Of a DNA stretch of 33,230 nucleotides, positions 1 to 10,001 are shown one piece after another. How positions within the stretch are numbered: position 1 is the first letter of the stretch; the number at the start of each line of letters is the position of its first letter. The notes beneath the pieces were generated by a model. That model worked only from the letters and a program-made list of their open reading frames with translations, was not told where the DNA came from and ran no database searches. The stretch spans positions 1 to 33,230 of the forward strand of contig CAZCVP010000071.1 in NCBI GenBank assembly GCA_964501915.1. The letters run 5' to 3'. The translations under genes and the position numbers were made by a program. The stretch is from CAYFPX01 sp964501915. Lineage in GTDB: Bacteria > Myxococcota_A > UBA796 > CAJQPC01.

Positions 1-28
1 CATCGGAACCCGCCATCAGACCGTGGGA

Positions 29-1228
29 TCACCAGCTTTTTACGAGGGCCTCAAGGTTGCGGTAGACCACGTCCATCGGGCTCGGCAGGCGACCGAAGAC
101 GCTCGTTCGTCGGAGGGCCTCGTCGCCCGGGGCACGGTTCGCCAGCAACACCGCGTGCAGCTCGCTGAGGAACATCATCGACACCGTCATCGCCCCGCCG
201 TCGCAGAGGGCGAAGTGACCGATGCCCGGGCGCTCGCGGGTGCCGCCGATGCGCAGGAGCAGGAGCTGGGCGTCGCTCACCAGCGCCCGGCCGGGCTCCA
301 GCACCAGGGTCGGCAGGTCCAGGCCGCGGCTCCGGGCACCCCGCTCGACCGCCTCGCCGACGACCGCGCCGTAGCGCTCGACGAGGCCCGGCGCGGTCGG
401 CTTCAGGGCCCGGGGCATGCGCCCGAAGCCGATGTAGGCCAGCATCTCGAAGGTGGTGAACTCCCGGGAGAGCCGGGTGCCGAGGCCCCCGCCGAGGTCC
501 AGCAGGTCCGGCTCGGCGCCGGCACGAACCATGTCCTGCTGCACGTCCAGCAGCCGGTCCACCGCCTCGCGGAAGGCGCCCAGGTCGTGGATGCCGGAGC
601 CGATGTGGGCCATCGCACCCCGCAGCCGCAGCCGGGGCGAAGCCACCACGGCGGCGATGGCGGCCTCGACCTCGCCCCCGGGCAGGTCCATGCCAAACTG
701 ATTGCGCCGCGAGCCGGTCACCGACGAGGCGTTCATGCCCCTGGGCACGATGTCCGGACAGATGCGGAGGCCGACCCTGGCCACCTCGCCGGCGGCCTCG
801 GCGGCCCGCTCGACCCGCGCCACCTCGGCCAGGCTGTCCAGCACCAGCAGCCCCACGTCGGCATCGACCGCTGCCGCCAGCTCCTCGTCGGACTTGTTGG
901 GCCCGTTGACCACGATGCGCTCGCCGTCCACGCCGAGCTGCCGGGCCAGCCAGAGCTCGTAGCCGCACACCACCTCGGCTCCGAGGCCGGCCCCGTGCAG
1001 CACCTGGAGCACGCCGGCGACCGGGTTGGTCTTGTAGGAGAAGTGCAGCCGGACCCCGCCACCGTAGCCCGAGGTGGCCCGCTCCAGCTCGGCACAGCGC
1101 GTGCGAAGGGTCTGCGCCGAAGCCACGTGCAGCGGCGTGCCGTGGTGCTCGGCCAGCCCGACCAGGTCGACGCCGCCCAGGTGCAGCCGTCCGGCTCGCC
1201 GCTCCAGACCCCAGGCGCTCGGCTGCAA
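29..1228 (-). CDS. PLP-dependent group IV decarboxylase (LysA-like), C-terminus short or frameshifted
   Basis: A 399-residue protein of the alanine-racemase-fold family that includes diaminopimelate and ornithine decarboxylases; it would decarboxylate an amino acid or a related amine precursor in the cytoplasm. Visible family marks are the PLP lysine in FSYKTN (K66), the barrel histidine in AHIGSG (H208), the phosphate-binding DLGGGLG (about 245-250) and EPGR (311-314). The substrate-side Cys of true DAP decarboxylases (GPxCE) is absent: the equivalent stretch reads FGRLPSPMD, so lysine synthesis is doubtful. The protein stops right after this stretch, without the final strand carrying the GAY phosphate-contacting Tyr. 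An A5 run (41-37) just before the stop is a plausible indel site. The start is TTG, preceded by GGAGGA. It is divergent from the fumarase gene. Family call firm, substrate unknown. Confidence 0.8.
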   Translation of the reverse strand: MQPSAWGLERRAGRLHLGGVDLVGLAEHHGTPLHVASAQTLRTRCAELERATSGYGGGVRLHFSYKTNPVAGVLQVLHGAGLGAEVVCGYELWLARQLGVDGERIVVNGPNKSDEELAAAVDADVGLLVLDSLAEVARVERAAEAAGEVARVGLRICPDIVPRGMNASSVTGSRRNQFGMDLPGGEVEAAIAAVVASPRLRLRGAMAHIGSGIHDLGAFREAVDRLLDVQQDMVRAGAEPDLLDLGGGLGTRLSREFTTFEMLAYIGFGRMPRALKPTAPGLVERYGAVVGEAVERGARSRGLDLPTLVLEPGRALVSDAQLLLLRIGGTRERPGIGHFALCDGGAMTVSMMFLSELHAVLLANRAPGDEALRRTSVFGRLPSPMDVVYRNLEALVKSW

Positions 1229-1375
1229 GGTCTTCCTCCGGCTGGGGTCGGTCGGAAGTCTACGCTGTGCGCCCCCTCAGGGACCGGTCGTCGCGGGCGT
1301 GGAGGCCGTGCCCGAGCCGGATAGGTCCTGCCCGTCGGACCGCAACTCCTCCGGTCCCCCCCAAGGGAGCAGACG

Positions 1376-2983
<1,608 letters not shown>

Positions 2984-2994
2984 GGGGCGCGAGG

Positions 2995-3324
2995 CTACTC
3001 GTCGTCCTCCCACACGTCGCAGTCGTGGTCGCCGTCCTCGAAGTCGTCGCAGCTCAGCTTCCTGAGGTTGGTGACGCACTCGCGGCCCTTGGTGCCGTCG
3101 TAGACCCCACCGCCCAGGTCGCCGAGGTCCAGCCAGAGCTCGACCACGTCGGCGGCGTCGTCCTCGCAGTCCTCCTCGGTGTCCCAGAGGTCCTCGTAGG
3201 TGTCCTCTTCGCACTCCTCCATGCGGTCGCACCACTCCTCGGCGTAGGTGGCGGGGAAGTCGTCCTCCTCGATGGCGCAGGCGATGAGCGTCGTGGCGAG
3301 CAGGGCGAGCGGGAGGGGCTTCAT
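2995..3324 (-). CDS. Small acidic Cys-rich lipoprotein, function unknown
   Basis: A 109-residue protein with a lipoprotein signal peptide: Lys at position 2, a hydrophobic core and the lipobox LIAC with the lipidated Cys at 16. The mature part is strongly acidic (clusters such as EECEED and EDGDHDCD) and has six further cysteines, consistent with a small disulfide-bonded, possibly cation-binding envelope protein. I do not recognise a family. The ATG start has only a weak ribosome binding site (ACGAG). Its start lies 40 bp from the divergent start of the creatininase-family gene, so the two promoters must overlap; its stop is 11 bp from the convergent fumarase stop. Confidence 0.7.
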   Translation of the reverse strand: MKPLPLALLATTLIACAIEEDDFPATYAEEWCDRMEECEEDTYEDLWDTEEDCEDDAADVVELWLDLGDLGGGVYDGTKGRECVTNLRKLSCDDFEDGDHDCDVWEDDE

Positions 3325-3364
3325 GCTCGTGGGGTAACGTCGCGCCCCCGCGAGGAGAAGAGCG

Positions 3365-4108
3365 ATGCTGCTGGAACACGCGACCTGGCCCGAGGTGGAG
3401 GCCTACCTCCAGGGATCGGTGGCGGTCATCCTGCCCATCGGCGCGACCGAGCAGCACGGGCCTGGCGGGCTGATCGGGACCGACGCCATCTGCGCCGAGG
3501 TGGTGGCGCGGGCCGTCGGCGAGCAGGCGGGAGCGCTGGTGGCCCCGACCCTGTCCGTGGGCATGTCGATGCACCACCTGGGCTTCGCCGGCAGCATGAG
3601 CCTGCGCCCGTCGACCCTGATGGCCGTGGTGCGCGACCAGGTCCTGAGCCTGGCCCAGCATGGCTTCACGCGCTTCATGTGGGTCAACGGCCACGGCGGC
3701 AACATCGCCACCCTGGAGGCGGCGTTTCCGGAGATCTACGCCGACGCCCGGGCCGCGGGCCTGCCCCAGGCGACGCACCTGCGCTGCAAGGTGGCGAACT
3801 GGTTCGACGGCTCCAGGGTGGAGGCGCTGTCCGCTGAGCTCTACGGCGACAAGGAGGGGTGGCACGGCACGCCGAGCGAGCTGGCGGTGAGCTGGTTCGC
3901 CCGTCCGGACGAGCAGCGAGATCTCGAGCTGCCCGAGCCCGCTCCGACCGGACCCCCCATCTACGGGCCCGAGGACTTCCGGGAGCAGTTCCCGGACGGA
4001 CGGATCGGCTCCCACCCCGAGCTGATCGAGCCGGGCCACGGGCGGCGGATCTTCGAGGCCGGGGTGGCCGACGTGCTGGAGGCGTGGCGGGGGTTCGTGG
4101 AGGACTGA
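3365..4108 (+). CDS. Creatininase-family metal-dependent amidohydrolase
   Basis: A 247-residue member of the creatininase / MftE / arylmalonamide-type amidohydrolase family, normally about 240-260 residues. Metal ligands of the family can be placed at E29 and H31 (GATEQHG), D40 (GTDAI) and H110 (VNGHGGN), with a late acidic ligand probably E172 in GWHGTPSE. The NGHGGN version is the one seen in family members that do not act on creatinine, where creatininase itself has NGHYEN, so creatinine is probably not the substrate. The neighbours give no pathway, and no mycofactocin genes are visible. The ATG start follows a GAGGAG ribosome binding site. Cytoplasmic, no signal peptide. Confidence 0.85.
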   Translation: MLLEHATWPEVEAYLQGSVAVILPIGATEQHGPGGLIGTDAICAEVVARAVGEQAGALVAPTLSVGMSMHHLGFAGSMSLRPSTLMAVVRDQVLSLAQHGFTRFMWVNGHGGNIATLEAAFPEIYADARAAGLPQATHLRCKVANWFDGSRVEALSAELYGDKEGWHGTPSELAVSWFARPDEQRDLELPEPAPTGPPIYGPEDFREQFPDGRIGSHPELIEPGHGRRIFEAGVADVLEAWRGFVED

Positions 4109-4224
4109 GGCGGGCTGGGCTGGCGGGCCGGGCCAACGGGCCGGGCGACCCGGACCGGCCAAGGTGCTCCTCAGGTTCCGAAGTGGGGAACTTCAGCGGG
4201 ACCTTGCCTCCCGGGCTCGGGGCC

Positions 4225-5898
4225 TCAGAGCCCCCCCGGCACCAGCCAGGCCGCGCCGTACCGGGCGAAGCTGCTCCAGCCGCTGCCGCCCAGCAGGATC
4301 TCGGCGGCGCCGTCGCCGTCCGTGTCGGTCGCGTCGAGCTGCCCGCCCGCCCAGGCGAACTCCTCGCCGAGCCAGACGACCTGGGCCTCCTCCAGGGTCC
4401 AGGTGCCGGCCTGCAGCGGTCCTTGGAGCACCTGGGCGCCGCCGAGGTTCCAGCCCTCGGGAGCCCCCGGCGTTCCGACCACCAGGTCCGCCTGGCCGTC
4501 CCCGTTGGTGTCCGCATCGGCCACCAGGGCAGAACCCGCGGCATCGAAGGCTGACACGCCCTCCCAGGTCGCGGCGGCCGCAGCGAGCTCCTGGTGCTCG
4601 GGCAGGGGACTGGGGAACCAGTGGACGAGGCCGGACTCCTCGGCCTCGGTGAGGCCGCTCAGCACGGCGAAGGCGAGATCCGCGAGACCATCCCCGTCCA
4701 GGTCTCCGGCCGCCATCGCGCCCGGCTCCCACCACTCCTCGTGCTCGACCAGGCCGTCGGCCTCGAGCAGCGTCCTGGAGCCGGTGTGGGGCCCGAGGAA
4801 GACCGCCAGCCCGTAGAACTTCCGACCGTCGAGGTCACCAAAGCCGAGGCCGACGACCAGGTCGGCCTCTCCGTCGCCGTCGAGGTCCTGGTCCCCAGTG
4901 AGCCCCGTGATGGTCAGGGCCCGGCTCTCCTCGATGGTCGCCAGGGCGCTGTCGTCCCCGCCGTCGCCGGGGCCGGGCAGGAGCACGAGGGGATCTCCCT
5001 CGTCTCGGTCGACGGCGATCCAGACCTCCCCCTGGCCGTCCCCGTCCTGGTCCGGGGTGGGAGCGGCGTCGTAGCCGTCCTCGAAGAGCAGGACCGCGTC
5101 GGCCTCGCCCACCGCACCCCTCACGGGGCCAGCCCAGGTGACCACCGCCCGATCGGGATGGACTCCCACCTGGCCGACCAGCTCGGCCAGGCCGTCTCCG
5201 TCGAGGTCGTCGTAGGACAGGGCGACGCAGAGGCCCTCCACGCTCGCCGCCGCGTCGCCCGGAGCCAGGTCCCCGGTCGCTCCCCCTTCGACCACGAAGC
5301 CCCAGCAGCCCGCGTCGGAGTAGTCATCGTGGGTGACGACAGCGTCGCCGGAGCCGTCCGTCGCCAGGGCCACCGATGCCCCAAGGGTGCCGTCCAGGGC
5401 GTCCCCCCACAGACTCCAGCTCGCCAGGTCCAGGGAGCGCTCGCGACCACAGGCAGCGTCCACCCCGTCGCAGTCGCTGTCGATGCCGTCCGCGCAGAGA
5501 TCCTCGGCGAGGGGATGCACGGTCGGATCGTCGTCGTCGCAGTCCTCCTCGCCGGGAGCCACGAACCCGGTGGGAGCGAGACAGGACCTCGTCGTGTCGT
5601 CGGGATCCCCGTGGCCATCGCCGTCGGCGTCGCTCCACCAGGTGGTGGCGTCGTCGCTCTCCGTGTCGAGCACCTGCCCGTCGCAGTCGTGGTCCCGGCC
5701 ATCGCAGTACTCGGGAGCCAGGGGGTAGGTGTCTGCCCGGGTGTCGTCGCAGTCGTCGGCGTTGTCGACATAGCCCTCGGGCGGAAGCTCGGTGAACACG
5801 TCCGAGTGGGGGTCGCCGTAGCCGTCGCCGTCGCAGTCCGCGTAGTAGTACCCGTAGGACACAGGCCGACAGCCGAGCAGCAGCAGGGCGAACGTCAC
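4225..5898 (-). CDS. Lipoprotein with two MopE-type metal-binding units and an FG-GAP beta-propeller
   Basis: A 557-residue surface or periplasmic lipoprotein. The signal is only MTFALLLLGC, with lipid Cys at 10 and no basic residue. Residues about 20-73 and 89-150 are two MopE-like units (DCDGDGYGD, then DDCDD, then CDGxDHDCDG), a Cys/Asp motif known from the copper-binding protein MopE and common in Myxococcota. Residues about 155-557 carry FG-GAP/VCBS calcium-loop repeats (DLDGDGLADL type): six clear plus one degenerate (TDGSGDAV), which fits a seven-bladed integrin-alpha-like propeller. The GTG start abuts the TGA of the upstream gene (in frame, zero spacing), with GGGGAG just before it. 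It is the third gene of a coupled operon and probably assembles or works with its two neighbours. Binding partner unknown. Confidence 0.85.
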   Translation of the reverse strand: MTFALLLLGCRPVSYGYYYADCDGDGYGDPHSDVFTELPPEGYVDNADDCDDTRADTYPLAPEYCDGRDHDCDGQVLDTESDDATTWWSDADGDGHGDPDDTTRSCLAPTGFVAPGEEDCDDDDPTVHPLAEDLCADGIDSDCDGVDAACGRERSLDLASWSLWGDALDGTLGASVALATDGSGDAVVTHDDYSDAGCWGFVVEGGATGDLAPGDAAASVEGLCVALSYDDLDGDGLAELVGQVGVHPDRAVVTWAGPVRGAVGEADAVLLFEDGYDAAPTPDQDGDGQGEVWIAVDRDEGDPLVLLPGPGDGGDDSALATIEESRALTITGLTGDQDLDGDGEADLVVGLGFGDLDGRKFYGLAVFLGPHTGSRTLLEADGLVEHEEWWEPGAMAAGDLDGDGLADLAFAVLSGLTEAEESGLVHWFPSPLPEHQELAAAAATWEGVSAFDAAGSALVADADTNGDGQADLVVGTPGAPEGWNLGGAQVLQGPLQAGTWTLEEAQVVWLGEEFAWAGGQLDATDTDGDGAAEILLGGSGWSSFARYGAAWLVPGGL

Positions 5899-7872
5899 TC
5901 AGAGCTCCCCGGCCGAGAGCACGATCACGGCCCCGACGCTCTCGTCGTCCAGCACGGCGCCCTCGAGACCGATCACGAGGTCGTCGCGCCCATCGCCGCT
6001 GAGGTCGCCGGCGATCTCGATGGCCCAGCCGCCGCAGCTCGCGTCGTGGCGGCTGCCCTGGCCGTAGAGGAGGCGCGCCGAAGCGACGTCGTCGACGCCA
6101 TGGGTCCCGGTCTCCAGGGGACTCTGGACGATCCAGCCCTGGTAGGTGTGCTCCTCGTCGATCCGGGTCGTGCCCCCGAGCACGAGGTCGCCGAGGCCGT
6201 CCCCGTCCAGGTCACCGCCGCCCCCGTCCCCCATGCAGGAGCCGTCCAGGGGCCCGGCATAGGCGTAGGGCGCGTCGGCCAGCGAGGCCACCCCCGTCGA
6301 CCCGCCGTCGGTCCAGACCCACACGGCCCCGGTGTGGTCGCCGCGCAGAGGCGTGGTCTCGGAGGTGATGCCGAGGTCGGGCCGGCCGTCGCCGTCGACA
6401 TCACCGGGCCCGAAGACCTCTTCGAGGGTCCGGCTGGCGTGGCTGTTCGCCAGCAGCAGGTCGGCGGCGGCGAGGTCGTGGTGTCCGGCGCTGATCGGAC
6501 CGTGGAAGACGAACAGGGCCCCGTCGCCACCGTCGGGTGAGCCCGCCACCTCGGCTTCGTGACCCAGGGTGGCGAGGTCGGCGACGCCGTCCCCGTCCAG
6601 GTCCCCGGGGGAGACCAGGTCGTAGCCGACGTTGGTGGAGTCCTCCCGGTCGTCGAGGTGGGCGTGGGCTTCGTCGGCCGCCAGCCCGGAGCCCGTGAGC
6701 GGACCGAGGAAGACCCAGGTGGCCCCCATCGACCGACCGTCCTCGTGGCCGCCCGCGCCATAGGGGCTGCCGACGACGAGGTCGTCCAGCCCGTCGCCGT
6801 CGAGGTCCTCGCCGCTGGCCAGCACTTCCCCGAAGCGCCCGTTCTCGTGGTCGTCCCAGACGAGACCGTCCGCGGTGCCGGCCGCGGTCGAGCCGGCGGT
6901 CAGCGGACCGAGGAAGGTGCGCACCACGCCGGCGGAGCTGCCGCCGAGATCGCCGTGGGGGTCTCCCAGCGCCAGGTCCACCAGGCCGTCGCCGTCGAAG
7001 TCGCCCCCCGCCAGGCTGTCGCCGGTGGCGTGGCTGCTGTTGCCCACCAGGGTGGCCCAGGCCTGCTCGGAGGGGACTCCCCCGGCCGTGATCGGACCGG
7101 CCAGGGCATAGACGACGCCCTGCGCCAGGCCGCTCCCCCGGGACTGGGGCGCCCCGATCAGCAGGTCCCCGAGGCCGTCGCCGTCCAGGTCCCCCGGTGC
7201 CAGGATCCCCTGGCCGAGGCTGTCCCCGTCGACCTCTCCGAAGAAGACCCGTCCCTCGTCGACCAGGTCGATCTCGTCCTCCCAGAGGCACCCCCCCGCG
7301 GTGCCGGCGCCGTCGGCGGCCCCCCCCGTTGCCCCCCCCACCCCCGCCCCCCGGGGGCCCCCCGGGGGGGGGGGCGGGGGGCGGGGGTGACCGTTCGCGG
7401 NNNNNNNNNNCCCCGCGGTGCCGTCGCAGTCGTCGTCCACCCCGTTGCCGCACACCTCGACGGCACCCGGGTTCACCGCGGGGTCCGTGTCGTCGCAGTC
7501 CTCGTCGCCGGGGGGCACCACGCCGCTGGGGGTGTCGCAGGCGAGGGCCTCCGTCGCCGGGTCGCCGTAGCCGTCCGAGTCCCCATCGCTCCACCAGGGG
7601 AGGGCATCGAGGGCGCCGTTGTCCACCTGGCCGTCGCAGTCGTCGTCGACGTCGTTGCAGACCTCTTCGGCGTCGGGGTGGACCGAGGCGTCGCTGTCGT
7701 CGCAGTCCCCGGCGATCGACTGGTAGCCACAGGGACGGTCCCCGGCGACGACCACCCCGGAGACGTCCCCGAAGCCGTCCCCGTCGAGGTCCGGGAACCA
7801 CTCCGAGGCCGTGTCCCACTCGGTCTCGAGGGGCGTGCCACAGGAGATCAGGCCGAGGAGCAACCCGGTCAC
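5899..7872 (-). CDS. Lipoprotein with MopE-type units and FG-GAP propeller, interrupted by an assembly gap
   Basis: Paralogue of the downstream gene. The signal MTGLLLGLISC has its lipid Cys at 11 and no basic residue. Two MopE-like units lie at about residues 28-82 and 95-151, followed by seven DxDGDG FG-GAP motifs (for example GDLDGDGLGDLLIG and GDFDGDGLVDLALG), as expected for a seven-bladed propeller. Between the second MopE unit and the propeller the sequence contains ten Ns and G/C homopolymer runs that look artificial. The same 13-mer lies on both sides of that stretch, 117 bp apart, so collapsing it keeps the frame and gives DCDGTAGGCLWEDE, a natural end for a MopE unit. The GTG start overlaps the upstream TGA (GTGA), and an in-frame TGA two codons upstream fixes the start. 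Extracellular, function unknown. Confidence 0.82.
   Translation of the reverse strand: MTGLLLGLISCGTPLETEWDTASEWFPDLDGDGFGDVSGVVVAGDRPCGYQSIAGDCDDSDASVHPDAEEVCNDVDDDCDGQVDNGALDALPWWSDGDSDGYGDPATEALACDTPSGVVPPGDEDCDDTDPAVNPGAVEVCGNGVDDDCDGTAGXXXXANGHPRPPPPPPGGPRGAGVGGATGGAADGAGTAGGCLWEDEIDLVDEGRVFFGEVDGDSLGQGILAPGDLDGDGLGDLLIGAPQSRGSGLAQGVVYALAGPITAGGVPSEQAWATLVGNSSHATGDSLAGGDFDGDGLVDLALGDPHGDLGGSSAGVVRTFLGPLTAGSTAAGTADGLVWDDHENGRFGEVLASGEDLDGDGLDDLVVGSPYGAGGHEDGRSMGATWVFLGPLTGSGLAADEAHAHLDDREDSTNVGYDLVSPGDLDGDGVADLATLGHEAEVAGSPDGGDGALFVFHGPISAGHHDLAAADLLLANSHASRTLEEVFGPGDVDGDGRPDLGITSETTPLRGDHTGAVWVWTDGGSTGVASLADAPYAYAGPLDGSCMGDGGGGDLDGDGLGDLVLGGTTRIDEEHTYQGWIVQSPLETGTHGVDDVASARLLYGQGSRHDASCGGWAIEIAGDLSGDGRDDLVIGLEGAVLDDESVGAVIVLSAGEL
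7307..7410. other. Scaffold gap plus probable sequencing artefact inside a CDS
   Basis: Ten Ns (7401-7410) adjoin about 80 bases made almost only of C and G homopolymers. Within these, 7339-7353 and 7375-7389 are perfect 15-base inverted copies around a GC-only loop, as in a fold-back read artefact. The 13-mer CCCCGCGGTGCCG occurs at both 7294-7306 and 7411-7423, so the true sequence probably joins there directly. The translation of the stretch (poly-Pro/Gly/Ala) does not resemble anything in the sister gene. Confidence 0.8.
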
Positions 7873-10001
7873 CGGTCACACCCCTCGGACCCGGCCGTCC
7901 CGGCCGTGACCCGCGCGAAGGGGATCTCCAGCGGCAGGCAGGCCATCAGCCCGTCGCTGGAACAGGGCTCACAGGGCTCCGCCGCGGAGGCGGCCAGCAC
8001 ACAGGCCTGATCGCCGCCGATGAGCTGGTCCCGCAGGTCGAGCTCGCCGCGCAGGGTGAGACCCTCCAGCGCCCCCAGGTCGAGCCTCAGCCCGCCCTCC
8101 CAGGAGGCCCCGGACAGCGACAGTTCACCACCGCTCGTCGCCAGGGTGGTGTCGTGGGCCGAGGTCTGGAAGCTCCAGGCGTCCGACCAGGCCTCCACGG
8201 ACCAGGTCGGGGAGTCTCGGCAGGGATCGGAGGGGATCGACCGCACCAGGTCCAGCTCCCCCCCACAGAGGTCGAAGGAGGCGACCCCCAGCTCCCAGTC
8301 CGGGTGCTCCAGCAGCCCTCGGAGACCTTCCTGGAGGCTGTAGGGGGAGCTCCAGGCGCTCCCCAGGCCCAGCCGGAAGACCTGGCCCGTCTCGACACCC
8401 CATGCCCCCGGGTCGTAGAGCTCACAGTCCGGGTTGCAGACAGAGGTGGGACACTCGGCGTGGCACTCGTCCTGGTCGGGAACGCCGAGCGAGCTCTCCG
8501 CGGCGCTCACCCGAGGGAAGTGGACCTCCACCGGCAGGCACCTGGACGCCCCGTCGCTCGAGCACGGCTCGCAGGGCTCGCCCCGGTAGTTGGCGACCGT
8601 GCACGCTTCGAGGTCCTCCAGCATCACGTCCCTCAGATCGGCCTCGCCCCGGAGGATGAGGTGATCGAGCCCGCCTGTCCCGAAGACCAGGTCCCCCTCC
8701 CAGGTCGCCTGGAGCAGGGGCACCTCGCCCTGGCTGGTGACCAGCGAGACGTCGCGGGGCACGGTCCTGAAGTGCCAGTCGTCGACCATGCGCTTGAGAG
8801 ACCAGGTCTTGGAGCTGCGGCAGGCGTCGGTGGGAACCGAACGCTGGAAGGACAGCTCCTCCGCGCACAGCTCCAGGGAGGCGAGCACGAGGTCCCACCG
8901 GGGATGCTCCAGCAGTCCGCGCAGCTCCTCCTGGATCGAGGAGGGCTGCTCCCAGCCGCGGTCGAGGTCGAGGCCGAAGGCCTGGCCGGGCTCGACGCCC
9001 CAGGCCCCGGGGTCATGGAGCTCACAGGCGGGGTTGCAGACGGAGGCCGCGCAGTCGGGGTGGCAGTCGTCCCGGGTGATGACCTCCCAGACGGTCTCGT
9101 CGGGCAGCTCGCTGGTGGGGACGCCGGGGATGTCGAGGACGTGGAACTCGATGCAGTCAGGGCTCCCGTCGGCGCAGGTGACGCAGTCGTAGCCGAAGCC
9201 GGCTAGGGCGTCGCAGAGGGAACCGAAGCCCCACCCGGTGTCCATCATCCAGGCCCAGTCCACCTCCGCGGCCTGGCCGACGAGATCCCCGACGAACCCG
9301 CGGCCGTCCGGCGCGAACTCGCCGGTGAAGGTGAGCTGGTTGGCGTTGAAGCCGCAGCCCACCAGTCCATCGGTGAGCTGCACCCCCTCACCCTCCAGGG
9401 AGAAGCCGGGCAGCGAGGAGAAGCTGCCGCTCAGGTCTTCCCATCCCACGCGGGGAGCGGGCTCGGCCGAGCAGACGTCCTGCTCCGGGGGGTCGGCGTT
9501 CACCCCGATGGCGACCTCCGGCTCCGTCGAGGCGAGCCCGACCATCCAGAGGGTCGGGTCGCAGATGTAGGGCGACAGTGCCGCGCCAACGCCCTCCGGC
9601 ACCACGATCCTCCCCTCGCTGTGGAGCAGCGTCCAGGCGCCCTCCACGGGGGCCGCCGTCATCGGCAGGCCCACCTCGCTGGTCTCGAAGTGGAGGGTGA
9701 CCGAGCCCCGGCAGTAGGTCAGGCTGGCCGAGTGACTCGCGTCGGGCCGCAGGAGCCCCCCGCCGTCGGTGGACACGGTGGTGCGATCGGCGTTCCAGGT
9801 GTGCTCGACGACCCGGTCATCGACCCGGAGCTCCACGGGTCCGGGATGTACCTGGTTGAGGTGCCACGAGACCCCGCTCTTCCACCAGGCGTCCGTGCCG
9901 TCGGCCTCCGGGAAGGTCTCGCGGATCTCGATCTCGCACTCCTCCACCGCGGAGTCGGCGGACTCCTCTTCGCAGGCCAGCACGAGCCAGAGCCAGACCA
10001 G
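7869..10001 (-). CDS. Cys-rich lipoprotein with a 200-residue tandem repeat; probable CTG start
   Basis: First gene of the three-lipoprotein operon, about 710 residues, no family recognised. The first ATG/GTG/TTG codon in frame (GTG at 9983) would give MLAC, too short to export. Extending to CTG at 10001 gives MVWLWLVLAC with lipid Cys at 10, like its two operon partners, and this CTG has GAGGAG eight bases upstream; an in-frame TGA lies just before. Residues about 311-499 and 511-699 are tandem copies with an exact 200-residue period, each with CxxxCxxSVCNPxCEL, DPGAWGV, LRGLLEHPxW and PCEPCSSDG. A more divergent copy of the last part (GEFAPDGRGFVGDLVG to CVTCADGSPDC) lies near 225-290. All Cys are in conserved positions, suggesting disulfide-locked domains. 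Alternative: a one-base overcount in a C run hides an ATG start (MRRPALVWLW...). Confidence 0.72.
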   Translation of the reverse strand: MVWLWLVLACEEESADSAVEECEIEIRETFPEADGTDAWWKSGVSWHLNQVHPGPVELRVDDRVVEHTWNADRTTVSTDGGGLLRPDASHSASLTYCRGSVTLHFETSEVGLPMTAAPVEGAWTLLHSEGRIVVPEGVGAALSPYICDPTLWMVGLASTEPEVAIGVNADPPEQDVCSAEPAPRVGWEDLSGSFSSLPGFSLEGEGVQLTDGLVGCGFNANQLTFTGEFAPDGRGFVGDLVGQAAEVDWAWMMDTGWGFGSLCDALAGFGYDCVTCADGSPDCIEFHVLDIPGVPTSELPDETVWEVITRDDCHPDCAASVCNPACELHDPGAWGVEPGQAFGLDLDRGWEQPSSIQEELRGLLEHPRWDLVLASLELCAEELSFQRSVPTDACRSSKTWSLKRMVDDWHFRTVPRDVSLVTSQGEVPLLQATWEGDLVFGTGGLDHLILRGEADLRDVMLEDLEACTVANYRGEPCEPCSSDGASRCLPVEVHFPRVSAAESSLGVPDQDECHAECPTSVCNPDCELYDPGAWGVETGQVFRLGLGSAWSSPYSLQEGLRGLLEHPDWELGVASFDLCGGELDLVRSIPSDPCRDSPTWSVEAWSDAWSFQTSAHDTTLATSGGELSLSGASWEGGLRLDLGALEGLTLRGELDLRDQLIGGDQACVLAASAAEPCEPCSSDGLMACLPLEIPFARVTAGTAGSEGCDR
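7905..9071 (-). repeat. In-frame tandem duplication of a Cys-rich domain (period 600 bp)
   Basis: Copy 1 spans 9071-8505 and copy 2 spans 8471-7905, both inside the Cys-rich lipoprotein gene. The copies align without any gap at an offset of exactly 200 codons: matching landmarks are VCNPxCEL, DPGAWGV, GLLEHP, the WEG motif, LRGExDLRD and PCEPCSSDG. They differ at many other positions, so the duplication is old and under selection to keep cysteines and length. Confidence 0.85.

Noticed and set aside
4109..4224. Weak inverted repeats between the creatininase-family and propeller genes as a terminator
   Set aside because: Stems are only about 5 bp and several alternatives of equal quality exist, as expected by chance at this GC content.
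4594..6540. A 648-codon plus-strand open frame opposite the two propeller lipoproteins
   Set aside because: The minus-strand frames show lipoboxes, MopE units and FG-GAP motifs; the plus frame is only their mirror, a Val/Gly/Ala-rich sequence.
7339..7389. GC-only inverted repeat as a natural hairpin or quadruplex element
   Set aside because: It adjoins an N gap, disrupts the coding sequence and lies between copies of the same 13-mer, so artefact is the better explanation.
7411..7700. Recurring GTCGCAGTCGTC-type words looking like short direct repeats or a CRISPR
   Set aside because: They are the codons of the repeated DDCDG/DCDD motifs of MopE units; spacing is irregular and coding.
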